In this document: one piece after another, positions 24,736-32,801 of the stretch
How positions within the stretch are numbered: position 1 is the first letter of the stretch
How the letters are laid out: each line of letters begins with the position of its first letter
Assembly (NCBI GenBank): GCA_964533965.1
Contig: CAZHNN010000022.1
Location: forward strand, 1 to 38,464
Direction: 5' to 3'
Length of the DNA stretch: 38,464 bases
Origin: RGIG3178 sp964533965
GTDB taxonomy: Bacteria > Bacillota > Clostridia > Christensenellales > QAND01
Position numbers and translations under genes: made by a program
The notes under the pieces: model-generated
Database searches by the model: none
What the model was told of the DNA's origin: nothing
Seen by the model: only the letters and a program-made list of their open reading frames with translations

Positions 24736-25671
24736 TTAGAAGGACAGACGCCTGACTGCGCGCAGCTTTGCGCTGTGAGCGCGTGGGTTTTGTTCTTCTT
24801 CCTCAGGTGTGGGTATAATTGGTTTTTTCGTTAAAACCGTTGCGACTGGTTTTTTTCCACAGATGCAAACCGGGCTTCGCGGAGGGCACGTGCACGGGTT
24901 TTGCAACCTGGCAAAGCATTGCTTTACAATCCTGTCCTCCAGCGAATGAAAGGTGATGACGCAGAGCGTGCCATTTGCTTTCAGGCAATTTGCCGCCTTT
25001 TCCAGCGCTTCGTCCAACCCGTCCAATTCTCCGTTGACGTGGATACGGAGCGCCTGAAACGTCCTCTTTGCCGGATGCGGCCCATCCCTTCTTGCTCCCT
25101 TTGGCACAGCCGCTTTGATGATCTCAACGAGTTCCCCCGTCGTCTCGATTTGTTTTTGTTCCCGCGCCTTTACGATAAACCCGGCGATGCGGGCTGCCCA
25201 CCGCTCTTCGCCGTATTCGTGAATGATCCTGGAAAGTTCTCTCTCCGAAAGCTTATTCACAGCTTCTTTGGCGGAATAGGCTTGTCCCGTATCCATGCGC
25301 ATATCCAGCGGGGCATCCGCCCTATAGGAGAACCCTCTCACCGGCTCGTCCAACTGATACGAGGAGACGCCAAGGTCAAACAAAATGCCATCCACAGCCT
25401 TTATTCCGTTGTCCGCCAAGATGGCGGGAAGATCGAAGAAGTTGCCGTGAACCGGAAGAAATCCATCTTTCAAGCGGCGCTTGGCCATTGCCAATGCATT
25501 TTTATCACGGTCGATGCCGATCAAAAGTCCGTTCGGCCGAATGCGTTGAAGGATGTGTTCGCTGTGCCCTCCAAGGCCGACTGTACCATCCACAATGATT
25601 TGACCGGGTGCTGGTGAGAGCAGGGCGATGGTCTGTTCCAGCAGGACCGGGACATGCTTGTACTCGTTCAT
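24736..25671 (-). CDS. rsmH: 16S rRNA (cytosine(1402)-N(4))-methyltransferase RsmH (MraW)
   Basis: RsmH methylates N4 of C1402 in 16S rRNA using S-adenosylmethionine. The 311-residue protein starts MNEYKHVPVLLEQTI and has the SAM site DGTVGLGGHS at 28-37, LFDLGVSSYQLDEP.RGFS, KRTFQALRIHVNGEL, and ITFHSLEDRIVK. Length is standard. Its ATG overlaps the mraZ stop by four bases (ATGA), so the two are translationally coupled. Confidence 0.98.
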   Translation of the reverse strand: MNEYKHVPVLLEQTIALLSPAPGQIIVDGTVGLGGHSEHILQRIRPNGLLIGIDRDKNALAMAKRRLKDGFLPVHGNFFDLPAILADNGIKAVDGILFDLGVSSYQLDEPVRGFSYRADAPLDMRMDTGQAYSAKEAVNKLSERELSRIIHEYGEERWAARIAGFIVKAREQKQIETTGELVEIIKAAVPKGARRDGPHPAKRTFQALRIHVNGELDGLDEALEKAANCLKANGTLCVITFHSLEDRIVKQCFARLQNPCTCPPRSPVCICGKKPVATVLTKKPIIPTPEEEEQNPRAHSAKLRAVRRLSF

Positions 25672-26126
25672 AGCGAGTACTGCTTGGAGACCGTCTCCAT
25701 CAATTGCAGGAAATCCTCGCTTGCGCCGTCCGCATATTGCTGGTCATAATCATCCCAGGCTTGCGCATTCCAGATTTCGCCCCATGTGAATGCGCCTGCA
25801 ATGATGACGTCTTTTTCAAGATTCGCATATTCCCGAAGCCGCTGCGGGATCAGAAAACGCCCCTGGTTGTCCAATTCGCACTCTCTGGCGCCCGCGCCGA
25901 AAATGCGGCGTAGCGCCTGAGCATTTTTATCCATCAATGGAAGTTCCATCAGTTTTTGCGTGAATAATTCCCACTGCTTCATGGAGAAAATGAATAGCAT
26001 ACGGCCTGTCCCGCGCGTGACCATGAATCTGTCCGCCAGATCATGTTCCCAAGCCGCGGGCAGCTTGACTCTTCCCTTCGCATCCATCGTGTGAGCGAAT
26101 TCACCTGTCAACAAACCGCCTGCCAT
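25668..26126 (-). CDS. mraZ: Transcriptional regulator MraZ
   Basis: MraZ is a ring-forming DNA-binding protein that represses its own dcw operon. The 152-residue product has two AbrB/SpoVT-type swapped-hairpin repeats: the first around HTMDAKGRVKLPAAWEH and the second around CELDNQGRFLIPQRLREYA. The ATG at 26126 gives MAGGLLTGEFAH and has AAGGAGG eight bases upstream; the longer in-frame extension to 26315 would run through its own promoter and is rejected. It is the first gene of the division cluster and lies behind three MraZ boxes. Confidence 0.96.
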   Translation of the reverse strand: MAGGLLTGEFAHTMDAKGRVKLPAAWEHDLADRFMVTRGTGRMLFIFSMKQWELFTQKLMELPLMDKNAQALRRIFGAGARECELDNQGRFLIPQRLREYANLEKDVIIAGAFTWGEIWNAQAWDDYDQQYADGASEDFLQLMETVSKQYSL

Positions 26127-26151
26127 CCATTTCACCTCCTTATGTGCCCTC

Positions 26152-26180
26152 ATTATAGAACACATTCTTACCACTTTCAA
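26152..26180 (-). promoter_or_regulatory. SigA promoter of the dcw operon
   Basis: On the minus strand TTGAAA (26180-26175), a 17-bp spacer and a perfect TATAAT (26157-26152) lie about 26 bp upstream of the mraZ ATG. The -35 and upstream bases are covered by MraZ boxes. Confidence 0.9.
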
Positions 26181-26197
26181 CCACTTTGTTCCACTTT
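26171..26197 (-). promoter_or_regulatory. Three tandem MraZ boxes
   Basis: On the minus strand AAAGTGG occurs three times in exact 10-bp steps (26197-26191, 26187-26181, 26177-26171), with a fourth, degenerate copy GAATGTG at 26167-26161. Spaced AAAGTGG or TGGGN repeats are the known MraZ operator. The two inner boxes flank and overlap the -35, consistent with autorepression. Confidence 0.9.
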
Positions 26198-26239
26198 TTA
26201 TAGATTTTTCATTCATTTTTGGGAATAGACCCTTCAATA

Positions 26240-26286
26240 CGAACATATTTTCGTGCTTTTTTAGGGATTTAGGGAATATATGTTCG
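26240..26286. promoter_or_regulatory. Inverted pair of LexA-like (SOS) boxes
   Basis: CGAACATATTTTCG (26240-26253) and, on the other strand, CGAACATATATTCC (26286-26273) each resemble the Firmicute LexA box CGAAC-N4-GTTYC/G with one or two mismatches. They form a 12-bp perfect inverted repeat (ATACGAACATAT / ATATGTTCGTAT, outer limits 26238-26288). They lie 60-105 bp upstream of the mraZ -35. This is the main content of the 491-bp gap between mraZ and the phosphoesterase gene, along with the hairpin at 26457. Confidence 0.45.
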
Positions 26287-26451
26287 TATAATTGCAGTGT
26301 GACATGACACAACAAAAACCGCCGAGAGCCTCTCTATGTCGAAATTTCTTTAGGCGGGAGTGGAATGTTGTCGTGGCCTATCAGAATGTGTCGAAACGTT
26401 TCCGAAAAAGGGCATATTCCATACGTATAAGAATTCTGCATTTTTATGCAT

Positions 26452-26484
26452 ATAAAAAGGAGGCAAGCCGCAGCCTGCCTCCTT
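26452..26484 (-). terminator. Strong terminator-like hairpin with no gene before it
   Basis: On the minus strand AAGGAGGCAGGC, a 4-base loop and GCTTGCCTCCTT form a 12-bp stem with one mismatch, followed by TTTATAT. It lies about 120 bp beyond the terminator of the phosphoesterase gene. It may end a small unrecognised RNA or be a second insulating terminator. The stem contains AGGAGG. Confidence 0.65.
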
Positions 26485-26606
26485 GTATAGCCCATCCATG
26501 AGCCCCGTATTTTTCTTAAGAGAATATGAATTCAATATGTCTTCATCCCGACAAAAAGCGCATCAATCTACCCCATTTCCAATTTATGAAAGCTATGCGT
26601 TTCAAT

Positions 26607-26631
26607 AAAAAAACGGCCTATGGCCGTTTTT
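26607..26631 (-). terminator. Terminator overlapping the end of the phosphoesterase gene
   Basis: AAAAACGGCC and GGCCGTTTTT form a perfect 10-bp stem with a 3-base loop, followed on the minus strand by further T residues. The stop codon lies within the hairpin. Confidence 0.9.
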
Positions 26632-27334
26632 CCAATTCAGCGTCGGTCAGGATCATTTTTGGCTTGAAGTTCAGATGATCACAGGATACCAGTTCGTACT
26701 GCACACCGTTGCGCTCACCCTCAAAAGCGGATTGCAACGCCTTACCATGTAGATGTCCGTAAATCACCTTTTTGATGCCGTATTGCGCAAACAGCTCGGT
26801 AAATCCGTTCTCCTCCCGTTTTTCGTTCAGGGGCGGGAAATGCATCATCACCAGAGCCACACTATTTGATTTTCTCTTTGCGTCCTCCAACGACAGCGTG
26901 AGCCTTCCCAACTCCCGAAGATACAGCTTCTGGTCTTCGGCCTCAAACAAATTCGAACCGGGAACCACCCATCCGCGCGTTCCACATACAGCAAATCCCC
27001 GGTACAGAAAACTGTCGTTCTGAAGTGCATGCATATTCGGTGGCAGCGAGCTTCGCACCTTATGCAACGAACTCCACCAATAATCGTGGTTACCACGAAG
27101 AATGAGCTTTATTCCGGGCAGCGCACCGATGATGTCCAAATCCATTGCGGCTGCGCAAGCGTGCATGGCCCAACTTATATCCCCGGGTATCAGTACGAGA
27201 TCATCCTCGGCAATGCTTTTTGTCCACGCCTTGGCAATTCTATCCCAATGGTTTTCCCAGTGTGCCCCAAATATCTCCATACCCTTTGGCTCTGCATGGG
27301 ACAAATGCAGATCCGCGATTGCGTATATAGCCAT
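26618..27334 (-). CDS. Calcineurin-like metallophosphoesterase
   Basis: A 238-residue cytoplasmic binuclear metal phosphoesterase with all family motifs: DLH (Asp8, His10), GDISW (Asp52), GNHD (Asn82, His83), MMHFPP (His165), and YGHLHG (His194, His196). It matches the COG1768-type predicted phosphohydrolases of Clostridia; the substrate is unknown. It follows the zinc-ribbon gene by 37 bp and is probably in the same operon. The operon ends at a terminator that overlaps the last codons. Confidence 0.9.
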   Translation of the reverse strand: MAIYAIADLHLSHAEPKGMEIFGAHWENHWDRIAKAWTKSIAEDDLVLIPGDISWAMHACAAAMDLDIIGALPGIKLILRGNHDYWWSSLHKVRSSLPPNMHALQNDSFLYRGFAVCGTRGWVVPGSNLFEAEDQKLYLRELGRLTLSLEDAKRKSNSVALVMMHFPPLNEKREENGFTELFAQYGIKKVIYGHLHGKALQSAFEGERNGVQYELVSCDHLNFKPKMILTDAELEKRP

Positions 27335-27371
27335 ATGCTCCCCCCTTGAGAAGAAGGGTCAGCGTTCATCT

Positions 27372-27833
27372 TTAATACAACGAATCCTCGTCCAAATCCT
27401 CGTCTTCGTCGTCCTCTTCTTCTTCGCCCTCTTCGTCTTCTTCATCGTCCAGGTTGAACTCCGAATCGATTTCGGAAAGATCCCCTTCCGGTATCTCATC
27501 GTCCAGCGGCTCAAGCTCGATGTCGGCGAGCTCCTGAGAGTCGATATCCTCTTCGTCTTCCAACTCGACGTCCAGTTTCTCCTCATCGTCCGCATCGACG
27601 AGCAGCTCTGCGTTCTCAAGGCGCAGCTTTTCGCGCAGGCAGAACTTGCACAGTTCTTCCCCGGGCACGACGGGATGTTCATTGCAGGAGGGACAGATTT
27701 CGAACAAGTCGTCCCTGCTGTGCTTTTTCCCGATCTCCCGCTTGCATACGTCGCAGAGGGTCTCCCCAAGACGCATATAATTCAACTCACAACGAGGACA
27801 TTTTGCCAATTTCATCGCAGTCATTGCGGCCAT
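27372..27833 (-). CDS. Zinc-ribbon protein with long acidic tail
   Basis: About 153 residues. The first half has four CxxC pairs (CPRC, CDVC, CPSC, CKFC) that could bind two zinc ions. The last 75 residues are almost entirely Asp/Glu with scattered hydrophobic residues (for example EEDEEGEEEEDDEDEDLDED), recalling the disordered tail of the RNA polymerase delta subunit. I do not recognise a named family with a known function. The start is uncertain: in-frame ATGs at 27836, 27833, 27824 and 27815 follow an AGGTAGG; 27833 has the best spacing, and 27815 begins the conserved MKLAKCPRC. A nucleic-acid or RNA polymerase partner is a guess from composition. Confidence 0.75.
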   Translation of the reverse strand: MAAMTAMKLAKCPRCELNYMRLGETLCDVCKREIGKKHSRDDLFEICPSCNEHPVVPGEELCKFCLREKLRLENAELLVDADDEEKLDVELEDEEDIDSQELADIELEPLDDEIPEGDLSEIDSEFNLDDEEDEEGEEEEDDEDEDLDEDSLY

Positions 27834-27867
27834 CATCCTACCTGAAAGCATATTTCAACACTTAATA

Positions 27868-27896
27868 CTCATACTGTTTTTTCATAGACTTGTCAA
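27868..27896 (-). promoter_or_regulatory. Promoter of the zinc-ribbon/phosphoesterase operon
   Basis: On the minus strand a consensus TTGACA (27896-27891), 17 bp and TATGAG (27873-27868). The -35 overlaps the engB stop codon. The -10 is weak. Confidence 0.5.
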
Positions 27897-28483
27897 TCAT
27901 TTTTTAGCTGCGTCGCTAATATTTCTGCAAGATGGGTAAGCAGCGTTTCTTTGCTATTTGAATCCATAGTTGAAAACCACAACGCAGGTGAGAACCCGAG
28001 TTGGTTTAACATGGACTTGACATGCGTATTGCGCTTGCTCTTTGCAATTTTATCAGCCTTGGTTGCAACCAGGGTGTATGGTATTTCGTAATGACGCAGC
28101 CACTGCACCATCTGCATATCCCCGTCGCTTGGATCATGCCTGATATCGCACAGCAACAGGAGGTGAACCAGTGCTTTTGTCCTTTTGAAATATCCCTCCA
28201 CCAGTTGACGCCATTGCTCCTGTTCCTTATCGCTTCGTCTGGCATAGCCATAACCGGGCAAATCCATCAGCAAAAAGGAATTGTTAATGCAATAGGCGTT
28301 GATGCTGCGCGTCTTTCCCGGCTGCTGTGAAACGCGAGCGATCCTTTGGTTGCACAACGCGTTGACAAGGCTGCTCTTACCCGCGTTGCTACGCCCCACC
28401 ACGGCAATCTCCGGCAGGTTGCTCTCTGTATACTGTTGAGGCTGGAATATGGATTGCTTAAGCTCCGCTTTGTTGATCTGCAT
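27893..28483 (-). CDS. engB: Ribosome biogenesis GTPase EngB (YsxC/YihA)
   Basis: EngB is a small essential GTPase needed for 50S subunit assembly. The 196-residue protein has G1 GRSNAGKS at 30-37, G2 around PGKTRSIN, G3 DLPGYGYA, and G4 TKADK. The start is the ATG at 28483 (MQINKAELKQS) with GGGG seven bases upstream; an in-frame ATG at 28495 lacks a ribosome site. It overlaps the end of lon by 26 bp, so it is cotranscribed and coupled. The lon-engB pair is a conserved Firmicute arrangement. Confidence 0.97.
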   Translation of the reverse strand: MQINKAELKQSIFQPQQYTESNLPEIAVVGRSNAGKSSLVNALCNQRIARVSQQPGKTRSINAYCINNSFLLMDLPGYGYARRSDKEQEQWRQLVEGYFKRTKALVHLLLLCDIRHDPSDGDMQMVQWLRHYEIPYTLVATKADKIAKSKRNTHVKSMLNQLGFSPALWFSTMDSNSKETLLTHLAEILATQLKND

Positions 28484-30800
28484 GGACGACCCCATTTACC
28501 AAAGTGCTCTGCATCACTTCGTCCATGGACTGGACGAATATGGCGTTGAGCTTTTCACGCAATACAATATCGATATCCTGCAAATCCCTTTTGTTGTCCT
28601 GCGGCAACACCACGGTATAGATGTCGTCGCGCATCGCAGCCAACATCTTTTCGCGGATACCACCGACCGGCAACACTCTCCCTGTCAATGTGATCTCGCC
28701 CGTCATCGCAACATCACCGCGAACGGGCCGGTTTGTCAAAGCGGACAAGGTTGCCGTCGCCAGTGTTATCCCTGCGCTGGGACCATCCTTGGGTGTCGCG
28801 CCTTCGGGTATATGAATATGCAGGTCATTCTTCTGATGAAACTGCTCATCGATACCAAGGCTCTTGGCGTGCGCCCGAAGGTAGCTGACAGCCGTCAGTG
28901 CGGATTCCTTCATGACGTCTCCCAATTGCCCGGTCAGTTCGATCTTGCCTGTTCCAGGCATCGTTGAAACCTCAATTTGCAGCGTTGTACCGCCCACCGC
29001 CGTCCAAGCCAGTCCGGTGGCTACGCCGATCTTGGGGCTGAGGTTCGCAGCGTCATGATGCACACGTGGAAGCCCAAGATACTCTTCGAGCTCTTCCGGT
29101 TGTATCGTAATTGGCTTTTCGCTTCCCGATGCGATTCTGCGCGCGGCTTTACGGCACACAGTCGCAATCTGACGCTCAAGAGACCGCACGCCACTCTCCG
29201 CCGTATATTGCTGGATGATATCCATCAGCGTTTCATCCGGGAAGATGATATCCGTCTGTATGGCAAGCCCGTGCTGTTCTGCCTGCTTTCTCAACAGGTA
29301 TCCCTTCGCAATGCCCAGCTTCTCTTGCGGCGTATAAGAGGGCACCTCAATGACCTCCATACGGTCCAAAAGCGGGCGTGCAATGGTATCCGTCGCGTTG
29401 GCAGTGGTGATGAACAGAACCTGGGATAAATCGAAATCCAGGTCGAGATAGTGGTCGCGGAACGTCTTGTTTTGCTCGGGATCCAGCACTTCGAGAATGG
29501 CGCTTGCCGGATCGCCGCGGAAGTCGTGGGAGAGTTTATCGATCTCATCCATCAAAAATACCGGGTTCATGGTTCCGGCATTTCGGACCCCTTCCATGAT
29601 ACCTCCCGGAATCGCTCCAATATAGGTACGGCGATGCCCGCGTATTTCTGCTTCGTCGTGCACGCCTCCCAGAGACATGCGGTGGAACGAGCGGCCAAGC
29701 GCTCTGGCAACCGACCGCGCAATGCTCGTTTTGCCCGTCCCGGGCGGGCCTACAAGACAGAGGATGGGACCTTTGTTGTCATTGCGCAGCTGAGCCACGG
29801 CAAGATATTCAAGGATGCGCTCCTTGATCTTTTTCATGCCGTAATGGTCTTCGTCGAGTATGCGCTCCGCATGATCCAAGGACAATGTGTCCTCCGTGCT
29901 GTGCCCCCAAGGCAATTCCAGAATGGTATCGATATAGGTGCGCGAAACAACCGCTTCCGGCGATGACGCCTGCATGCGGCTGAGCCTGTCAATTTCCTTC
30001 AAGACCCTGTCCTTCGCCTGTTCGGAGAGCGGAAGCTCTTCGGCCTTTTGCCGAAGTTCATCCATCTCCACCGCGACGTCCTTTTCGCCAAGTTCCTTCT
30101 GGATGGCTTTCATCTGCTCGCGCAGATAATACTCCCGCTGACTCTTGTCGATGGAGCGGCGCACGCGCTGGTTGATTCGCTTTTCGATGCGCATGATCTC
30201 CGTCTCGCGCCGCAGGATCGTCATCAACGTCTCCATGCGGACGATCGGGTTTTCGATCTCTAAAATCTGCTGCTTGTCTTCTAGCTTTCGCAAGACATCT
30301 GAAGCGATCGCGTCGGCGTATTGACCCGGATCGTCAATGGCGCCGATGGACAGAAGCGTATCCCGATTGATCTTGCCGGAAATTCCCACCTGTTCTTCTA
30401 CCATCTCGCCCAAGACATGCATCATCGCTTCCAGTTCAACGGAGGACTCCCTGTCCCATTCTGTTTCTTCAAGAGTCTCCACCTGTCCAATGGTATAGGG
30501 CTCTTCCTGCAAAAAGCTCTTGATCCTGGCGCGCTTTTCGCCTTCCACTAGCACCCGGATATGATCGCCCGGCAGTGCCAACACCTGTTTGATGCGGCAC
30601 AGTGTTCCCACCGGGAACAAATCGTCCATCGTTGGGTCCTGCACGTTCATATCCTTTTGGGTTACCAGTACGATTTCCTGTTCACCCGCCATGGCAGCCG
30701 TCAGCGCCTTAACGGATTTTTCCCTGCCCACGTCGAAATGCAGGGACATATAGGGAAACACGGTCAAACCGCGCAACGGCAACAACGGATAACTTTCCAT
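28458..30800 (-). CDS. lon: ATP-dependent protease Lon
   Basis: Lon is a cytoplasmic hexameric AAA+ protease that degrades misfolded and regulatory proteins. The 780-residue protein has the N-terminal substrate-binding domain (LPLRGLTVFPYMSLHFDVGR), a coiled region, the ATPase with Walker A GPPGTGKTS and Walker B FLMDEIDKL, and the protease domain with the Ser675-Lys718 dyad (KDGPSAGIT, REKMLAA). Length is that of LonA. The ATG at 30800 has AGGAGG six bases upstream. A strong terminator lies only 29 bp upstream, after clpX, so lon is either fed by read-through or has a promoter overlapping that hairpin. Confidence 0.98.
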   Translation of the reverse strand: MESYPLLPLRGLTVFPYMSLHFDVGREKSVKALTAAMAGEQEIVLVTQKDMNVQDPTMDDLFPVGTLCRIKQVLALPGDHIRVLVEGEKRARIKSFLQEEPYTIGQVETLEETEWDRESSVELEAMMHVLGEMVEEQVGISGKINRDTLLSIGAIDDPGQYADAIASDVLRKLEDKQQILEIENPIVRMETLMTILRRETEIMRIEKRINQRVRRSIDKSQREYYLREQMKAIQKELGEKDVAVEMDELRQKAEELPLSEQAKDRVLKEIDRLSRMQASSPEAVVSRTYIDTILELPWGHSTEDTLSLDHAERILDEDHYGMKKIKERILEYLAVAQLRNDNKGPILCLVGPPGTGKTSIARSVARALGRSFHRMSLGGVHDEAEIRGHRRTYIGAIPGGIMEGVRNAGTMNPVFLMDEIDKLSHDFRGDPASAILEVLDPEQNKTFRDHYLDLDFDLSQVLFITTANATDTIARPLLDRMEVIEVPSYTPQEKLGIAKGYLLRKQAEQHGLAIQTDIIFPDETLMDIIQQYTAESGVRSLERQIATVCRKAARRIASGSEKPITIQPEELEEYLGLPRVHHDAANLSPKIGVATGLAWTAVGGTTLQIEVSTMPGTGKIELTGQLGDVMKESALTAVSYLRAHAKSLGIDEQFHQKNDLHIHIPEGATPKDGPSAGITLATATLSALTNRPVRGDVAMTGEITLTGRVLPVGGIREKMLAAMRDDIYTVVLPQDNKRDLQDIDIVLREKLNAIFVQSMDEVMQSTLVNGVVHADQQSGA

Positions 30801-30828
30801 GCGTTCCTCCTGTTACAGCTTATCTCGT

Positions 30829-30867
30829 AAAAAAACCTCCGTGGGAAATGACCCCGCGGAGGCTTTT
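30829..30867 (-). terminator. Terminator between clpX and lon
   Basis: On the minus strand AAAAGCCTCCGCGGGG pairs with CCCACGGAGGTTTT (one mismatch), followed by further T residues. It begins 4 bp past the clpX stop and ends 29 bp before the lon ATG. Confidence 0.85.
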
Positions 30868-30870
30868 GCA

Positions 30871-32142
30871 TTAGGCATCTTCGCCGACTGCCAGCCGCTT
30901 CGGCTCAGCCGCCTTCTTCAACAACCCCGGTGCCGCACGGTTAAGAACCACTTCCCTTGTGATGACGCACCCCGCGACATCGTTTCGGGACGGCAACTCG
31001 AACATCACGTCCTTCATCAGCGCTTCCAGAATCGCCCGCAAACCGCGTGCCCCTGTCTTTCGCTCTATCGCAAAATGCGCTATCTCACGAAGCGCAGCGG
31101 GCTCAAAGGTGAGCTGTACGCCATCCATCTCAAAGAGCTTCTGATACTGTTTGACAAGAGCGTTGCGCGGCTTGGTCAGAATGTTCACCAGCGCGTTCTC
31201 ATCCAGCGAATGCAACGTCACGATGACGGGCAGTCGGCCTACAAATTCGGGAATCAAACCGAATTTTAGAAGGTCTTCCGGCATGATCTTCTTAAGCGTT
31301 TCGCCGATTTCCTTCTCTTCTTTGGATTTGATCTCAGCGCCAAAGCCCATGGTCTTCTTGCCGGTGCGGTTTTCGATAATCTTCTCGATGCCATCAAACG
31401 CTCCACCCACAATGAACAGTACGTTGGTGGTATCGATCTGAATGAATTCCTGATGCGGATGCTTGCGCCCGCCCTGCGGCGGAACCGACGCTACCGTACC
31501 TTCCAAGATCTTGAGCAGCGCCTGCTGTACACCTTCGCCGGACACATCGCGGGTGATGGACGGATTTTCACTCTTGCGAGCTATTTTATCCACTTCATCG
31601 ATATAGATGATACCCTTTTCCGCCCGTTCAATGTCATAGTCCGCTGCCTGGATAAGCTTTAAGAGAATATTCTCCACATCCTCGCCCACATAGCCGGCTT
31701 CCGTCAAAGACGTAGCATCGGCGATGGCGAACGGGACGTTCAATATCTTAGCGAGTGTTTGCGCCAAAAGCGTCTTGCCGCAGCCGGTGGGTCCGAGCAT
31801 GACCATGTTGCTCTTCTGGAGCTCCACTTCATCCTCTTTGCCCTTGTTCTTGAACAGCACGCGCTTGTAGTGGTTATACACCGCCACCGCCATGCTCTTC
31901 TTTGCTTCTTCCTGGCCTACGACATACTCGTCGAGGATCTTCATGATCTGCTTCGGTTTGGGCAGATCCTCGAGATCCATCGGCGTCGTATCCGCAAAAT
32001 CCTCTTCAATGATTTCCTTGCACAGGTCGATGCATTCATCGCAGATATAGACCCCGGGTCCGGCGACCAAACGCCTGACCTGATCCTGGGTCTTACCGCA
32101 GAACGTACATTTTAGCTTGTTCCTGTCCTCTGTTTTGGACAA
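30871..32142 (-). CDS. clpX: ATP-dependent Clp protease ATP-binding subunit ClpX
   Basis: ClpX unfolds tagged proteins and feeds them to ClpP. The 423-residue protein has the N-terminal zinc-binding domain (Cys12, Cys15, Cys34, Cys37), Walker A GPTGCGKT at 117-124, Walker B IIYIDEVDKI, a GYVGEDVE pore loop, and the IGF-type ClpP-docking loop (here MGFGAEI). The start is TTG at 32142 with AGGAGG eight bases upstream, 17 bp past clpP. The order tig-clpP-clpX-lon is conserved in bacteria. Confidence 0.98.
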   Translation of the reverse strand: MSKTEDRNKLKCTFCGKTQDQVRRLVAGPGVYICDECIDLCKEIIEEDFADTTPMDLEDLPKPKQIMKILDEYVVGQEEAKKSMAVAVYNHYKRVLFKNKGKEDEVELQKSNMVMLGPTGCGKTLLAQTLAKILNVPFAIADATSLTEAGYVGEDVENILLKLIQAADYDIERAEKGIIYIDEVDKIARKSENPSITRDVSGEGVQQALLKILEGTVASVPPQGGRKHPHQEFIQIDTTNVLFIVGGAFDGIEKIIENRTGKKTMGFGAEIKSKEEKEIGETLKKIMPEDLLKFGLIPEFVGRLPVIVTLHSLDENALVNILTKPRNALVKQYQKLFEMDGVQLTFEPAALREIAHFAIERKTGARGLRAILEALMKDVMFELPSRNDVAGCVITREVVLNRAAPGLLKKAAEPKRLAVGEDA

Positions 32143-32159
32143 AGCCGTATCCTCCTGCC

Positions 32160-32747
32160 TTAACGGCGCGGCTTGATGATCTCATCAATAAGCCCGTATT
32201 CTATGGCTTGCTCCGCTTCCAAATAGAAATCGCGTTCGACATCCACCTGAATTTTTTCAAGCGGTTGACCCGTCCTCTGAGAAAGGATCAGATTCAGTTT
32301 ATTCTTTAACCGGATGATGCGGTCTGCTACGATGGCAATATCCGTTGCCGGGCCCTGGGCTCCTCCCGAAGGTTGGTGGATCATGATCTCCGAATTGGGC
32401 AGCGCTTTGCGCTTGCCCTTGGCGCCCGCAGCTAGCAGGAATGCGCCCATGGACGCCGCCATGCCGATGCAGATGGTGGAGACATCGCAGCGGATATGCT
32501 GCATGGTGTCGTAGATCGCCATGCCCGCGGTGATGGATCCGCCAGGGCTGTTGATATAAAACATCACGTCCTTGTCGGGATCCTCCGCTTCCAAGAATAA
32601 CAGCTGGGCGATGATGACGCTGGCGCTGTGGTCATTGACTTCACCGTCCAAAAATACGATCCGGTCACGCAACAGTCTTGAATAGATATCGTAGCTGCGC
32701 TCCCCGCGATTTGTTTGCTCAATTACAATGGGCACATAAGTACTCAT
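32160..32747 (-). CDS. clpP: ATP-dependent Clp protease proteolytic subunit ClpP
   Basis: ClpP is the serine peptidase chamber of the Clp proteases. The 195-residue protein has the triad Ser99 (GMAASMGAFLL), His124 (MIHQPSGGAQG) and Asp173 (VERDFY), and the N-terminal YVPIVIEQTNRGERSYDIYSRLL. Length is standard. The ATG at 32747 has GGAGGG upstream and lies 54 bp past tig. Confidence 0.99.
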   Translation of the reverse strand: MSTYVPIVIEQTNRGERSYDIYSRLLRDRIVFLDGEVNDHSASVIIAQLLFLEAEDPDKDVMFYINSPGGSITAGMAIYDTMQHIRCDVSTICIGMAASMGAFLLAAGAKGKRKALPNSEIMIHQPSGGAQGPATDIAIVADRIIRLKNKLNLILSQRTGQPLEKIQVDVERDFYLEAEQAIEYGLIDEIIKPRR

Positions 32748-32801
32748 ATCAAACCCTCCAATGTAACAATGTATGTCTCTCGTTCGCGCGTGTTTACAGT
32801 C

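Noticed and set aside
26292..26535. Small frames on both strands in the mraZ upstream gap
   Set aside because: No ribosome sites, no similarity, and they cross the strong hairpin at 26457-26484.
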